DNA of 64,000 nt from CAMLDH01 sp966250375 (GTDB lineage: Bacteria > Pseudomonadota > Gammaproteobacteria > Burkholderiales > Burkholderiaceae_D): the NCBI GenBank assembly GCA_966250375.1, contig CBINHE010000001.1:62001-126000 (forward strand), written 5' to 3'. The notes beneath the pieces were generated by a model, which did no database searches, was not told the DNA's origin, and worked only from the letters and a program-made list of their open reading frames with translations. Numbering within the stretch: position 1 is the first letter of the stretch; each line of letters begins with the position of its first letter. Shown here piece by piece: positions 44,468-53,574 of this stretch. Both the position numbers and the translations under genes were made by a program.

Positions 44468-44821
44468 TCAGAATTTTAGGATCTCGTGCATGGCACGGAT
44501 CTGCGCTGGCTTGAGCTGACCGATATGCGCTATCAGCGAATAGACGAGCAGGTATTCATCCGGCTCGGCACACACCGGAATCTCCACTTTACGACGTGAA
44601 AAATCCGCAGCTTGTTGAAGCTCGGCCGCTTCCGCTTCATTCAGACTCAGCACATCTATTACTCGTTGGACGATTGATCCTGGTGGCGACCCCTTGCGTC
44701 CACTTTCGAGCCCACTAAGGTATGACTGGTCAACGTTCAGTAAGCCCGCCAGCTGCTTTTGCGGCATGCGGCGATCTCGCCTGAGCTCGTGTAGGGCGAA
44801 TCCGAAGGGTGTCACGATCAA
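44468..44821 (-). CDS. XRE-family regulator at the transposon end
   Basis: A 117-aa HTH protein: FALHELRRDRRMPQKQLAGL and NVDQSYLSGLESGRKGSPPG form the helix-turn-helix (about residues 8-62). Small regulators between the right end and tnsA are frequent in Tn7-like elements and probably control tns expression. It is transcribed in the same direction as tnsA and is separated from it by 228 bp. Confidence 0.85.
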   Translation of the reverse strand: MIVTPFGFALHELRRDRRMPQKQLAGLLNVDQSYLSGLESGRKGSPPGSIVQRVIDVLSLNEAEAAELQQAADFSRRKVEIPVCAEPDEYLLVYSLIAHIGQLKPAQIRAMHEILKF

Positions 44822-44997
44822 TTTTTCTTGTCTGTAATATGTCCCAATTCTACTAGAGAAAAAGCCGGCAAAAAAGTAATAAATTCAATAAAATCAATGA
44901 CTTAATTTACTTTCGTTAGACTATCTTTTGCCTTCAATAGTCGATTTCCATTTGTATCAAGGAAGTTTGAGCGAGTTCACTACAAGATTGCATGACG

Positions 44998-45023
44998 AAA
45001 AAAAGGGCCGTGTGGCCCCTTTT
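44998..45023. terminator. Rho-independent terminator at the right end
   Basis: AAAAAAAGGGCC-GTGT-GGCCCCTTTTC hairpin between the XRE gene and the transposon end; A and T tracts on both sides allow use in either direction, including stopping gyrB read-through into the element. Confidence 0.8.
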
Positions 45024-45098
45024 CATTGTCACTAGTTGTGACAATTAATTTTCACGGGAGTGACGTTTTTTTCACCTTTTGTGACTCCCTACAACCAA
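45024..45098 (-). repeat. Right end of the transposon with target duplication
   Basis: Read inward from 45093 on the minus strand: GTCACAAAAGGTGAAAAA, GTCACTCCCGTGAAAAT and GTCACAACTAGTGACAATGA are three tightly packed TnsB-like sites. The ACCAA at 45094-45098 copies 12387-12391. Five bases (CACTG) separate it from the gyrB stop codon. Confidence 0.9.
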
Positions 45099-45103
45099 CA
45101 CTG

Positions 45104-47611
45104 TTAAACGTCAATATTCCCCGCCTGCAGCGCATTCAACTCAATAAACGCCCGACGCGGTTCCACATCATCGCCCATCAGCGTCGTGAAAATCTGATCC
45201 GCTGCAATCGCGTCTTCGATCTGCACTTTCAACAAACGGCGCACGGTCGGGTCCATCGTGGTTTCCCACAACTGCTCGGGATTCATCTCGCCCAGACCTT
45301 TGTAACGCTGCTTGGAGACGCCGCGTTCGGCTTCGTCGCGCAGCCAGTCCATCGCCTGGTGGAAGTCGGCAATCGCGGATTCCTTGACCTTTTCGCCTGA
45401 TCCGCGACGCACTAGCGCGCCGGGGCCGATCAAGCCTTTGAAGGTGGCGGCGGCGTTGGCCAGCACTGCGTAGTCGGGGCCTTGCACGAAGTCGGCGTCG
45501 ATTACGCTGACTTTGGCGTTGCCGTGGTACATGCGCTGGATGCGCAGCATGTGCTTGGCGGACAGTTCATCCGATTTAACGATCACTTCAACGCTCGGAT
45601 CGTTGATCGCTTTCTTGAGCGTTTGCGCCGATTGTTCCGCCTGCTCGGCATTGCTGAGATCCAGCGTGACGCCGGTCATGATCGCGGACAGCGCAGCGTC
45701 ATCGACGGCACGCGACAGGCGCATGATGATGGCGTTGGCGGTGTTGTACTGACGGACCAGTTCGGCCAGTGCATCGCCGGAAATGGGCAGTGCGCTTTCT
45801 TGCGGGATCAGCGCGGCGTCGTTCAGGGCAATTTGCATCATGTAGCTGGCTTCTTCGACGTCGTCTTTCAGGTAGCGCTCGTCGCGGCCGTGCTTGACCT
45901 TGTACAGCGGCGGTTGCGCTATGTACACGTGGCCGCGCTCGACCAATGCCGGCATCTGACGGTACAAAAGCGTCAGCAGCAGCGTGCGGATGTGGGCGCC
46001 GTCGACGTCCGCATCGGTCATGATGATGATGCGGTGGTAACGCAGCTTGTCGATGTTGAATTCGTCGGCGCCAATGGAGGTTCCCAGTGTTGCGATCAGG
46101 GTGGTGATCTGTTCGCTGGAGAGCATCTTTTCGAAGCGGGCTTTTTCGACGTTCAACACCTTGCCGCGCAATGGCAAAATCGCCTGGAATTTGCGGTCGC
46201 GACCCTGCTTGGCGGAGCCGCCTGCAGAGTCACCCTCGACGATATACAGTTCACTCAGCGCGGGGTCTTTTTCCTGGCAGTCGGCCAGTTTGGCAGATAG
46301 GCCGAGGCCGTCCATGATGCCTTTGCGGCGCGTCAGTTCGCGCGCCTTGCGGGCGGCTTCCCGGGCACGCGCGGCTTCGACGATTTTGCCGCAGATGATC
46401 TTGGCGTCGTTCGGCTTTTCGGCCAGATAGTCGGTGAGTGTCTTGGTGACGATTTCTTCCACCGGGCCGCGCACTTCGGATGACACCAGTTTGTCCTTGG
46501 TCTGCGAGCTGAATTTCGGCTCGGGGACTTTGACCGACAGCACGCAGGTCAGGCCTTCACGCATGTCGTCGCCGGCGACTTCGACTTTGGCTTTCTTGGC
46601 GAAGTCGTGTTCTTCAATGTACTTGTTGATGACGCGCGTCATCGCGGCGCGCAGGCCGGTCAGGTGGGAACCGCCGTCGCGTTGCGGGATGTTGTTAGTG
46701 AAGCACAGCACTTGTTCGTTGTACGCGTCGTTCCATTGCATCGAGACGTCGACGGTGATGTTGGTGCCTTGGTCGGACAGCTTTTCGCCGGTAGCCTGGA
46801 AGATCGTCGGATGCAGCACGGTCTTGGCTTTGTTGATGTATTCGACAAAGCCGCGGGTGCCGCCTTCGAATGCGAAATTCTCTTCCTTGCCGGTGCGCTG
46901 GTCGGTCAACTTGATATGCACGCCGTTGTTGAGGAAGGATAGTTCGCGGATGCGCTTGGCCAAAATGTCGTAGTGGAATTCGACGTTGGTGAAGATTTCT
47001 TCGTCGGCCCAGAAGTGTACTTCGGTGCCGCGCTTGTCGGTGTCGCCGATGACCTTGATCGGGGATACGATGACGCCGTCGATGGTTTCAATTTCGCGAT
47101 TTTGCGGAATGCCTTTGGCGAATTCCATGTAGTGCACTTTGCCATCGCGGCGCACGGTCAGCTTCAGCAGCTTGGACAAGCCGTTGACGCAGGACACGCC
47201 GACGCCGTGCAGGCCGCCGGAGACTTTGTACGAGTTCTGGTCGAATTTGCCGCCGGCGTGCAACTCGGTCATCACGATTTCGGCGGCGCTGCGTTTCGGG
47301 TCGTGCTTGTCGTCCCATTTGATGCCGGTCGGAATGCCGCGGCCGTTATCGGTGATCGAGATCGAATTGTCGGAATGGATCGTGACGTGGATTTCGGTGC
47401 AGTGGCCAGCCAGCGATTCGTCGATCGAGTTGTCGAGGACTTCGAACACGCAATGATGCAAGCCCGTGCCGTCCGACGTATCGCCGATGTACATACCGGG
47501 GCGCTTGCGCACGGCTTCCAGGCCCTCGAGGATCTGGATCGAGGATGCACCGTACTGGCTGGATTGTGACTGTTGCGGCGGAGTGGGTTGCTCTTGAGGA
47601 ATCGCGGACAT
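45104..47611 (-). CDS. gyrB: DNA gyrase subunit B
   Basis: An 835-aa GyrB: ATPase domain with EVLDNSIDESLAGHCTEIHV, ITDNGRGIPTG and GGLHGVGVSCVNGLS, then TOPRIM motif YIVEGDSAGGSAKQGRDRKF and DADVDGAHIRTLLLTL, ending QRYKGLGEMNPEQLWETTMD. With GyrA it introduces negative supercoils using ATP. Third gene of dnaA-dnaN-gyrB. The two Tn7-like elements both lie just beyond its stop codon, yet its coding sequence is intact. Confidence 0.98.
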   Translation of the reverse strand: MSAIPQEQPTPPQQSQSSQYGASSIQILEGLEAVRKRPGMYIGDTSDGTGLHHCVFEVLDNSIDESLAGHCTEIHVTIHSDNSISITDNGRGIPTGIKWDDKHDPKRSAAEIVMTELHAGGKFDQNSYKVSGGLHGVGVSCVNGLSKLLKLTVRRDGKVHYMEFAKGIPQNREIETIDGVIVSPIKVIGDTDKRGTEVHFWADEEIFTNVEFHYDILAKRIRELSFLNNGVHIKLTDQRTGKEENFAFEGGTRGFVEYINKAKTVLHPTIFQATGEKLSDQGTNITVDVSMQWNDAYNEQVLCFTNNIPQRDGGSHLTGLRAAMTRVINKYIEEHDFAKKAKVEVAGDDMREGLTCVLSVKVPEPKFSSQTKDKLVSSEVRGPVEEIVTKTLTDYLAEKPNDAKIICGKIVEAARAREAARKARELTRRKGIMDGLGLSAKLADCQEKDPALSELYIVEGDSAGGSAKQGRDRKFQAILPLRGKVLNVEKARFEKMLSSEQITTLIATLGTSIGADEFNIDKLRYHRIIIMTDADVDGAHIRTLLLTLLYRQMPALVERGHVYIAQPPLYKVKHGRDERYLKDDVEEASYMMQIALNDAALIPQESALPISGDALAELVRQYNTANAIIMRLSRAVDDAALSAIMTGVTLDLSNAEQAEQSAQTLKKAINDPSVEVIVKSDELSAKHMLRIQRMYHGNAKVSVIDADFVQGPDYAVLANAAATFKGLIGPGALVRRGSGEKVKESAIADFHQAMDWLRDEAERGVSKQRYKGLGEMNPEQLWETTMDPTVRRLLKVQIEDAIAADQIFTTLMGDDVEPRRAFIELNALQAGNIDV

Positions 47612-47867
47612 GGCTGCCTTCTGAAAAAACGGTTACTGCTACAAAAACTACTTTTTGAACTTCCTGTGTTCCATCCCTTTCAAGACGCTCGGCCAAGGGG
47701 AGGGTCAGCGAGGGAATGGGTTGAAATTACCTGCATCTAAACCTATTCTCCCATCTGGTCTTCCTCTTGAAAGGGGAGGAATTTGGAGAGTTACGATTTC
47801 TTAAATGTGGCAAAGGGGCTCGCATCCAATCTCGCGGCCCCCTTGTCACATTGTTTTTACAGCAAAA

Positions 47868-48974
47868 TCAAATGCGCATCGGCATCACGACATACTTGAA
47901 ATCGGCTTTGTCGGGAACCGTGATCAGTGCCGATGAATTGGCGTCCCCGAGGGCGATGTTGACGTAGTCGTCCTTGAGGTTGTTCAACACGTCGAGCAGG
48001 TAGGTAACGTTAAAGCCGATATCAACGCTGTCGCCACCGTAGTCGATTTCGATTTCTTCAACGGCTTCTTCCTGATCGGCATTGGTGGAACTGACTTTCA
48101 TGCTGCCGGGTGTGACGATGCAACGCACACCCTTAAACTTGTCGGATGTCATGATTGCGGCGCGCTGCAACGAGCGCAGCAACTGATCGCGGCCGATCGT
48201 GAAATTGTTCTTGTATCCTTTAGGAATTACACGTGTGTAATCCGGGAACTTGCCTTCGACCAGTTTCGAAATCAATTCAATATCGGCGAAGGTCAGCTTT
48301 ACCTGGTTGCTGGCGATTTCGAGCAAGACCGGGTCGTCGTTTTCTTCCAGCAAACGTTGCAATTCCATGATGGTCTTGCGCGGGATGATGACTTCCTGGC
48401 GCGGGAAATCCTCCTCGGTTTCAACTTGGCTAAACGCAAGACGGTGACCATCAGTCGCAACCGCGATCACGTTTTTGCCGTCGACCACCAACAGCAAACC
48501 GTTTAGGTAATAACGGATATCTTGCTGAGCCATCGAGAAATGCACCATGTTGAACAGATGCTTCAACGTCTTTTGCGGCAAAGTGACTTGGGCGTTGTAC
48601 TGCTCAGCTTGCGTAACGGTCGGGAATTCTTCCGCCGCGAGCGTCTGCAATGCAAAGCGCGATTTGCCGGATTGCACCGTCATGCGTTTGTTTGAGAGCG
48701 TCAGCGCGACGTCGTTGGAATCCGGCAATGCACGCAAGATATCGAGCAACTTGCGCGCGGCCACCGTGGTCGCCATAACGTCGTCGCCGGAGCCGACTTG
48801 TGCGTGCGTGGTGATTTGCACTTCGATGTCGGTGGACAAGAAAGAAACGCGCTCGCCGTCCTTGCGAATGAGGATATTGGCCAGAATCGGCAACGTGTGC
48901 CGACGCTCGACAATACCGCTCACAATTTGCAGTGGTCGGAGAAGCGTGTCTCTGTGGGTTTTGACCAATTGCAT
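47868..48974 (-). CDS. dnaN: DNA polymerase III sliding clamp
   Basis: A 368-aa beta clamp: starts MQLVKTHRDTLLRPLQIVSG, with typical RHTLPILANILI, AVATDGHRLAFS and the C-terminal YVVMPMRI that forms part of the partner-binding pocket. It tethers polymerase III and many repair proteins to DNA. It lies between dnaA and gyrB in the same orientation, so it is probably expressed with dnaA, though a 295-bp gap allows a separate promoter. Confidence 0.98.
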   Translation of the reverse strand: MQLVKTHRDTLLRPLQIVSGIVERRHTLPILANILIRKDGERVSFLSTDIEVQITTHAQVGSGDDVMATTVAARKLLDILRALPDSNDVALTLSNKRMTVQSGKSRFALQTLAAEEFPTVTQAEQYNAQVTLPQKTLKHLFNMVHFSMAQQDIRYYLNGLLLVVDGKNVIAVATDGHRLAFSQVETEEDFPRQEVIIPRKTIMELQRLLEENDDPVLLEIASNQVKLTFADIELISKLVEGKFPDYTRVIPKGYKNNFTIGRDQLLRSLQRAAIMTSDKFKGVRCIVTPGSMKVSSTNADQEEAVEEIEIDYGGDSVDIGFNVTYLLDVLNNLKDDYVNIALGDANSSALITVPDKADFKYVVMPMRI

Positions 48975-49230
48975 AGTCTTATCCTTGGTAATAATAGTTA
49001 ACGGATACTTTTCAATGGCTCAGCTAAAACAGTGTTAAGCAGCGTTAAGAAAATGCTTGGGTCAGCCATTTTCTTACCGCTCCCCAGTCAAACCCTTACA
49101 AGTAAAACAAACTACCTTGATATTTTGACAGAAAAGAACCCTCAACAATGAAACCGGGGGGCACCATTCTTATCCAACTTACAACATCATCCTGCAACAT
49201 TTCACAACAACCTCATAAGCTTCCCTATAG

Positions 49231-49251
49231 ATATCCACAAAGTTATCCACA
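49231..49251 (+). promoter_or_regulatory. DnaA-box cluster between dnaA and dnaN
   Basis: ATATCCACA (49231-49239, one mismatch) and TTATCCACA (49243-49251, perfect) lie 3 bp apart just beyond dnaA. Upstream AT-rich sequence includes ACAACATTTC-like runs. A part of the origin region or a dnaN control site. Confidence 0.55.
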
Positions 49252-49269
49252 GGATGATAGGCAATTGAT

Positions 49270-50652
49270 TCAGCCCTTCAATGTCTGTTCCAACACATGC
49301 AATTCGTGATTGCATTCGGGGCTTTTGCTGCGATCGGCCGCAATTTTGCGCACCGCATGCAATACGGTCGTATGATCGCGACCGCCGAACAATTCGCCGA
49401 TCTCCGGCAAACTTTTTTGCGTTAATTCCTTGGCAAGGTACATCGCGATCTGGCGCGGACGCGCAATATTGGCAGGGCGCTTCTTCGAATACATGTCCGC
49501 GACCTTGATATTGAAAAAGTCGGCGACGGTCTTCTGGATATTTTCTACCGATATCTGTCTATTTTGGACCGACAGCAAATCTTTCAATGCGTCTTTGACA
49601 ACATCGATCGTGATATCTTTGCCATGAAAGCGGGAGTAGGCGAGGATCTTGCGCAATGCGCCTTCCAATTCGCGCACGTTCGAGCGCAAGTGTTTGGCGA
49701 CGAAAAACGCGACGTCGTCGGATAAAACCGCGCCTTCCTGTATGGCTTTCTTAAGTAAAATCGCAACCCGCATTTCGAGTTCCGGCGGTTCGACGGCGAC
49801 TGTCAAACCGGAGTCGAAACGTGAAATCAACCGATCATCCATGCCGGTGATTTCTTTCGGATAGGTATCGCTGGTAATGATGATTTGTTTCTTGGCAGCA
49901 ATCAGCGCTTCAAACGCATAGAAGAATTCTTCCTGCGTACGGCTCTTGCCGCCGAAGAATTGAATGTCATCGATCAGCAACAAATCCAGCGAATGGTAAT
50001 AGCGCTTGAATTCGTCGAAACCTTTTCGTTGGTAAGCGGTCACTACGTCACGAACATACTGTTCTGCATGAATGTAGCGGATTTTGACGTTCGAATTATC
50101 GGCTAGTACCTGATTGCCGATGGCATGGATCAAGTGAGTTTTACCGAGGCCGACGCCACCGTACAGGAACAGTGGATTATAGGAAATACCCGGATTGTTG
50201 GCGACTTGGATTGCTGCGGCACGCGCCAACTGATTGGCTTTACCGGTGACGAAACTGTCAAAGGTGAGTGCGGTATTAATGCGGCTTTGGTCGCGACGTG
50301 GTGCTGCCTCCGTTGGCGCTTCCATCACGCGGTCCGGCACATCGCTGCTGTTGTAATCATGACCGTTGCCAGGCGGAGCAGGCATTGCGCTTGGCTTTCT
50401 GGCTGCGTTCAGCCGCGGGTCGAGTACGAATTGCACATCGACCGGGGTGTCCCAGAACTGTGCGGCAAGCGCGTTAATGCGGCTGGCAAATTGGGTCTTG
50501 ACCCAATCCAGCTTGAAGCGATTTGGCGCAGCAATCCGCAACCGACCATCTTCAAAATCGAGAGGGGTGAGCGGCTTGATCCATGCGCTAAATTGTTGAG
50601 GCGTCAACTCCCGCTCCAATTGAGTGGAGCAAGTCTGCCAAAAATTATCCAT
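49270..50652 (-). CDS. dnaA: Chromosomal replication initiator DnaA
   Basis: A 460-aa DnaA. N-terminal helicase-loading domain (FWQTCSTQLERELTPQQFSA), a variable linker, the AAA+ domain with LYGGVGLGKTHLIHAIG (Walker A) and LLLIDDIQFFGGK (Walker B), and the C-terminal DNA-binding domain with GGRDHTTVLHAVRKI, which reads the DnaA box. First gene of the dnaA-dnaN-gyrB cluster, divergent from rpmH. Confidence 0.98.
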   Translation of the reverse strand: MDNFWQTCSTQLERELTPQQFSAWIKPLTPLDFEDGRLRIAAPNRFKLDWVKTQFASRINALAAQFWDTPVDVQFVLDPRLNAARKPSAMPAPPGNGHDYNSSDVPDRVMEAPTEAAPRRDQSRINTALTFDSFVTGKANQLARAAAIQVANNPGISYNPLFLYGGVGLGKTHLIHAIGNQVLADNSNVKIRYIHAEQYVRDVVTAYQRKGFDEFKRYYHSLDLLLIDDIQFFGGKSRTQEEFFYAFEALIAAKKQIIITSDTYPKEITGMDDRLISRFDSGLTVAVEPPELEMRVAILLKKAIQEGAVLSDDVAFFVAKHLRSNVRELEGALRKILAYSRFHGKDITIDVVKDALKDLLSVQNRQISVENIQKTVADFFNIKVADMYSKKRPANIARPRQIAMYLAKELTQKSLPEIGELFGGRDHTTVLHAVRKIAADRSKSPECNHELHVLEQTLKG

Positions 50653-51001
50653 GCATCTTCTTAGTGAAATGGCGTGGCGACATTGTCGCTGCTACGGTTG
50701 AGCGGGCTTTTTTACCGCACCGGGACGTGCCACGCATTGCTTCTATTCTACCCCTGACGGGCCGAGTTATCCACAGGCAGAGCGGTTATTTCTGTAATGT
50801 ATGACTCTTTAGCATCATTATTGGATGCCGCTAAGTTATTGACAGACAAGCAGAAAATGCTGTCTAATTCAAGGTTCACTACCCGGGATGTTGGACTGTT
50901 GTGTTGGCCGCTTGTTGGCTTAGCACGCACCAGCGGCGCAGAAGCACGCGTGATGGGCGTGATTGATCCGATTTATTTTTTGCTGATTAGCGAGTCCAAT
51001 A
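50653..51001. other. dnaA-rpmH intergenic region, probable oriC part
   Basis: A 349-bp divergent gap between dnaA and rpmH. It has one perfect DnaA box (TTATCCACA, 50767-50775) and AT-rich segments (AGCATCATTATTGGATGCCG; CTAAGTTATTGACAGACAAG). With the boxes at 49231-49251 it is the likely origin neighbourhood; the low box count keeps this tentative. Confidence 0.5.
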
Positions 51002-51136
51002 ATGAAACGTACTTACCAACCTTCCGTCGTTCGCCGCAAGCGCACTCATGGCTTCCGAGCACGCATGGCAACCCGCGGTGGCCGCGCTGTGCTTAATGCA
51101 CGTCGCGCCAAAGGCCGTAAACGTTTGGCTGCTTAA
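51002..51136 (+). CDS. rpmH: Ribosomal protein bL34
   Basis: A 44-aa, very basic protein reading MKRTYQPSVVRRKRTHGFRA and ending RRAKGRKRLAA, the full bL34 sequence. It belongs to the large ribosomal subunit. The gene is shorter than usual search limits. It starts the rpmH-rnpA-yidD-yidC-mnmE cluster. Confidence 0.97.
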   Translation: MKRTYQPSVVRRKRTHGFRARMATRGGRAVLNARRAKGRKRLAA

Positions 51137-51164
51137 GCCAAACGTCGCACTGTTTGCTGCTGGC

Positions 51165-51551
51165 GTGACCGGCGACCGTTCACAGAACTACGCTCGCGAT
51201 CGGCGCATCGTTAAAACGGATGACTTTTCATCCGTTTTTCGTTTGCGCCCCGTCCAGCGCACAGCACATTTCGTGCTGTATACCAGAGACAATCAACTTT
51301 CTCATGCCCGACTGGGAGTGGTCGCAGCCAAACGGTTCGCGCCGCGCGCCGTCACGCGCAATACTATCAAGCGCGTCACCCGCGAGTTGTTCCGGCAAGC
51401 GTCATTGCCAACCATCGACTGTATCGTGCGCTTGTCCAAACCGGTCAATAGCAAGAGCGGCCCAGCCAGGTCGGCCGCATTAAAAGCGGCACTGCGCGCG
51501 GAACTGACTCGCCTGTTACAGTCGCAAAGCGTGACGGGAGTGGGGCAGTGA
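51165..51551 (+). CDS. rnpA: Ribonuclease P protein component
   Basis: A 128-aa basic protein with the RnpA pattern: RRIVKTDDFSSVFRLRPVQR, then ARLGVVAAKRFAPRAVTRNT and IKRVTREL (RNR-type motif). It assists RNase P RNA in removing tRNA 5' leaders. The start is taken as GTG 51165; a longer frame would overlap rpmH. It overlaps yidD by 4 bp. Confidence 0.93.
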   Translation: MTGDRSQNYARDRRIVKTDDFSSVFRLRPVQRTAHFVLYTRDNQLSHARLGVVAAKRFAPRAVTRNTIKRVTRELFRQASLPTIDCIVRLSKPVNSKSGPARSAALKAALRAELTRLLQSQSVTGVGQ

Positions 51552-51808
51552 AAACGCTGCTATTGCTGGTGCTGCATGCATACCAGTTGGGCATCAGCCC
51601 GTTTCTGGGACAGAGGTGCCGGTTTTTTCCGACTTGTTCCAATTATGCGGCCGAAGCCATTCAGGAGCATGGCGCATTGAAAGGCAGTGTGCTGGCAGCC
51701 AGACGGTTGTGCAAATGTCATCCATGGCATCCGGGCGGTTTTGATCCGGTGCCAAAAAACCCTTCCAAAAACCCTTCTGCAGCCCCACATGGCTGCAATC
51801 ACTCGTGA
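51548..51808 (+). CDS. yidD: Membrane protein insertion efficiency factor YidD
   Basis: An 86-aa protein with the YidD signature: YQLGISPFLGQRCRFFPTCS, YAAEAIQEHGALKG and CKCHPWHPGGFDPVP, three conserved Cys. It supports YidC-dependent insertion of inner-membrane proteins. GTG start overlapping the rnpA stop. Confidence 0.95.
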   Translation: MKTLLLLVLHAYQLGISPFLGQRCRFFPTCSNYAAEAIQEHGALKGSVLAARRLCKCHPWHPGGFDPVPKNPSKNPSAAPHGCNHS

Positions 51809-51827
51809 ATTCCTTCTAAGTACACTT

Positions 51828-53474
51828 ATGGATATCAAACGTACCGTCCTGTGGGTTGTGTTCTCACTGTCCATCTTGATCCTGTGGGACAACTGGATGC
51901 GCTATACCGGCAAGCCCTCGATGTTCTTCCCAACGGCGACGCAACAGGCCAAGCCGGCTGCCGGTAGCGCGCCGGCTGCGAAATCGGATGTGCCGCAAGC
52001 CAGCACCACAGGTGCGCCGCCCGCCGCACCGATTGCCGGCGGCGCCACGCCAGTACAAGGCGAACGCATTACGATTACGACCGACCTAGTGAAAGCCGAC
52101 ATCGACACCGTCGGTGGGGAATTGAAGCGCCTGGAATTGTTGAAGCATAAGGACACCATCGATCCGGAGAAGAACATGGTGTTGTTCGACAGCAGCGCGT
52201 CGCGTACCTATCTGGCCGAATCCGGCTTGATCGGCGGCGATTTCCCGAATCATAAATCCGGTTTTGTCGCGAAACCCGGTCCGCGTTCGCTTGATGGCAA
52301 CAATCAAGTGCAGTTAGTGCTGGAATCGGAGCAAGGCGGCGTCAAGCTGACCAAGACCTATACCTTCAAGCGCGGCGACTACACAATCGATATCAAGCAC
52401 ACCGTGACCAACAACAGCGGCGTACCGATTGCGCCATCGCTGTATCTGCAACTGGTGCGCGACGGCAGCAAGCCGGAAGGCGAATCGAAGTTCTACAGTA
52501 CCTTTACCGGTCCAGCGGTCTATACCAATACTGAAAAATTCCAGAAACTCACTTTCGAGAAAATCGAGAAGGGCACAGAAGAGCATGCGAAGAAAGCTGA
52601 CAATGGCTGGATCGCATTGGTGCAGCATTATTTTGTGTCCGCATTCATCCCGGCCGACAAGACGCCCCGCGAGATTTTCACGAAAAAAATCGATACCAAC
52701 TTGTACGCAGTCGGCACTATCCAGCCGCTTGGCACGATCGCTCCAAGCGCCAGCCTTTCAACGGATGGCCGTTTGTATTCCGGTCCGCAAGAATCCGCTG
52801 TGCTGGAACAAATTGCGCCGGGCTTGGAACTGGTCAAGGACTATGGTTGGTTAACTGTCGTCGCCAAGCCGATTTTCTGGCTGATGATGCAAATTCACAA
52901 GGTCCTCGGCAACTGGGGCTGGACCATCATCGTGCTGACGATCATGATCAAGCTGGCGTTCTTCCCACTATCGGCTGCCAGCTATCGCAGTATGGCGAAG
53001 ATGAAACAAGTCACGCCGAAAATGACGTCGATCCGCGAACGCTTCAAGGGCGATCCGCAAAAGATGAACCAGGCCATGATGGAACTGTACAAGACCGAGA
53101 AGATCAATCCATTGGGCGGCTGCCTGCCGATCGTGGTGCAGATTCCGGTGTTCATCGCATTGTATTGGGTGCTGCTGGCCAGCGTCGAAATGCGCAATGC
53201 GCCGTGGCTTGGCTGGATCCACGATCTGGCCGCACCTGATCCATTTTACATTCTGCCGGTCGTGATGGCAGTGTCGATGTTTATTCAGACTAAGCTGAAC
53301 CCTACGCCACCGGATCCGATACAGGCAAAGGTGATGATGTTCATGCCGATTGTGTTCTCGGTGATGTTTTTCTTCTTCCCGGCCGGCCTCGTGTTGTACT
53401 GGGTTGTGAATAACGTACTGTCGATTGCACAACAATGGGTAATTACCAGAAAACTGGAAGGCGGCAAAGCTTGA
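51828..53474 (+). CDS. yidC: Membrane protein insertase YidC
   Basis: A 548-aa insertase: N-terminal helix (MDIKRTVLWVVFSLSILILW), a large periplasmic beta-supersandwich domain, and the C-terminal core with LGNWGWTIIVLTIMIKLAFF, PLGGCLPIVVQIPVFIALYW and LVLYWVVNNVLSIAQQW. It inserts proteins alone or with SecYEG. The start at 51828 matches the family; upstream sequence in the same frame overlaps yidD. Confidence 0.97.
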   Translation: MDIKRTVLWVVFSLSILILWDNWMRYTGKPSMFFPTATQQAKPAAGSAPAAKSDVPQASTTGAPPAAPIAGGATPVQGERITITTDLVKADIDTVGGELKRLELLKHKDTIDPEKNMVLFDSSASRTYLAESGLIGGDFPNHKSGFVAKPGPRSLDGNNQVQLVLESEQGGVKLTKTYTFKRGDYTIDIKHTVTNNSGVPIAPSLYLQLVRDGSKPEGESKFYSTFTGPAVYTNTEKFQKLTFEKIEKGTEEHAKKADNGWIALVQHYFVSAFIPADKTPREIFTKKIDTNLYAVGTIQPLGTIAPSASLSTDGRLYSGPQESAVLEQIAPGLELVKDYGWLTVVAKPIFWLMMQIHKVLGNWGWTIIVLTIMIKLAFFPLSAASYRSMAKMKQVTPKMTSIRERFKGDPQKMNQAMMELYKTEKINPLGGCLPIVVQIPVFIALYWVLLASVEMRNAPWLGWIHDLAAPDPFYILPVVMAVSMFIQTKLNPTPPDPIQAKVMMFMPIVFSVMFFFFPAGLVLYWVVNNVLSIAQQWVITRKLEGGKA

Positions 53475-53503
53475 TCTTTTAACGCCGTTGTATTTAACAA
53501 CAC

Positions 53504-53537
53504 AAAAAGCCCGCGAAAATATTTCACGGGCTTTTTT
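53504..53537. terminator. Rho-independent terminator after yidC
   Basis: AAAAAGCCCG ... CGGGCTTTTTT stem around an AT-rich loop, 30 bp after the yidC stop codon. Confidence 0.85.
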
Positions 53538-53574
53538 ATTGCTTGCACTGGTGCAACAAACGTAAAATTACTTC

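Larger units (their letters stand above)
12392..45093 (-). mobile_element. Complete Tn7-like transposon at gyrB
   Basis: Inverted ends TGTAGGGAGTCACAA (12392) and TTGTGACTCCCTACA (ending 45093) bound 32,702 bp. Both are flanked by ACCAA (12387-12391 and 45094-45098), the 5-bp duplication made by Tn7-type transposases. The genes tnsA, tnsB, tnsC and tniQ/tnsD are transcribed inward from the gyrB-proximal end, as in Tn7 next to glmS. Repeated TnsB-like sites are dense at that end and more spread at the other, as in Tn7. No tnsE and no CRISPR array are seen. The insertion lies 10 bp beyond the gyrB stop, so the site-choosing TniQ/TnsD protein probably reads the 3' end of gyrB. Cargo: a T6SS effector module, a candidate defence operon and accessory genes. 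Confidence 0.95.

Noticed and set aside
38660..45000. CRISPR-associated transposon
   Set aside because: No cas genes, no CRISPR array and no crRNA-like repeats near tniQ; the TniQ is long like TnsD, so protein-guided targeting is expected.
45482..46300. Long plus-strand open frame opposite gyrB
   Set aside because: It lies entirely within the gyrB coding sequence and has no recognisable motif; GC-rich codon structure explains it.
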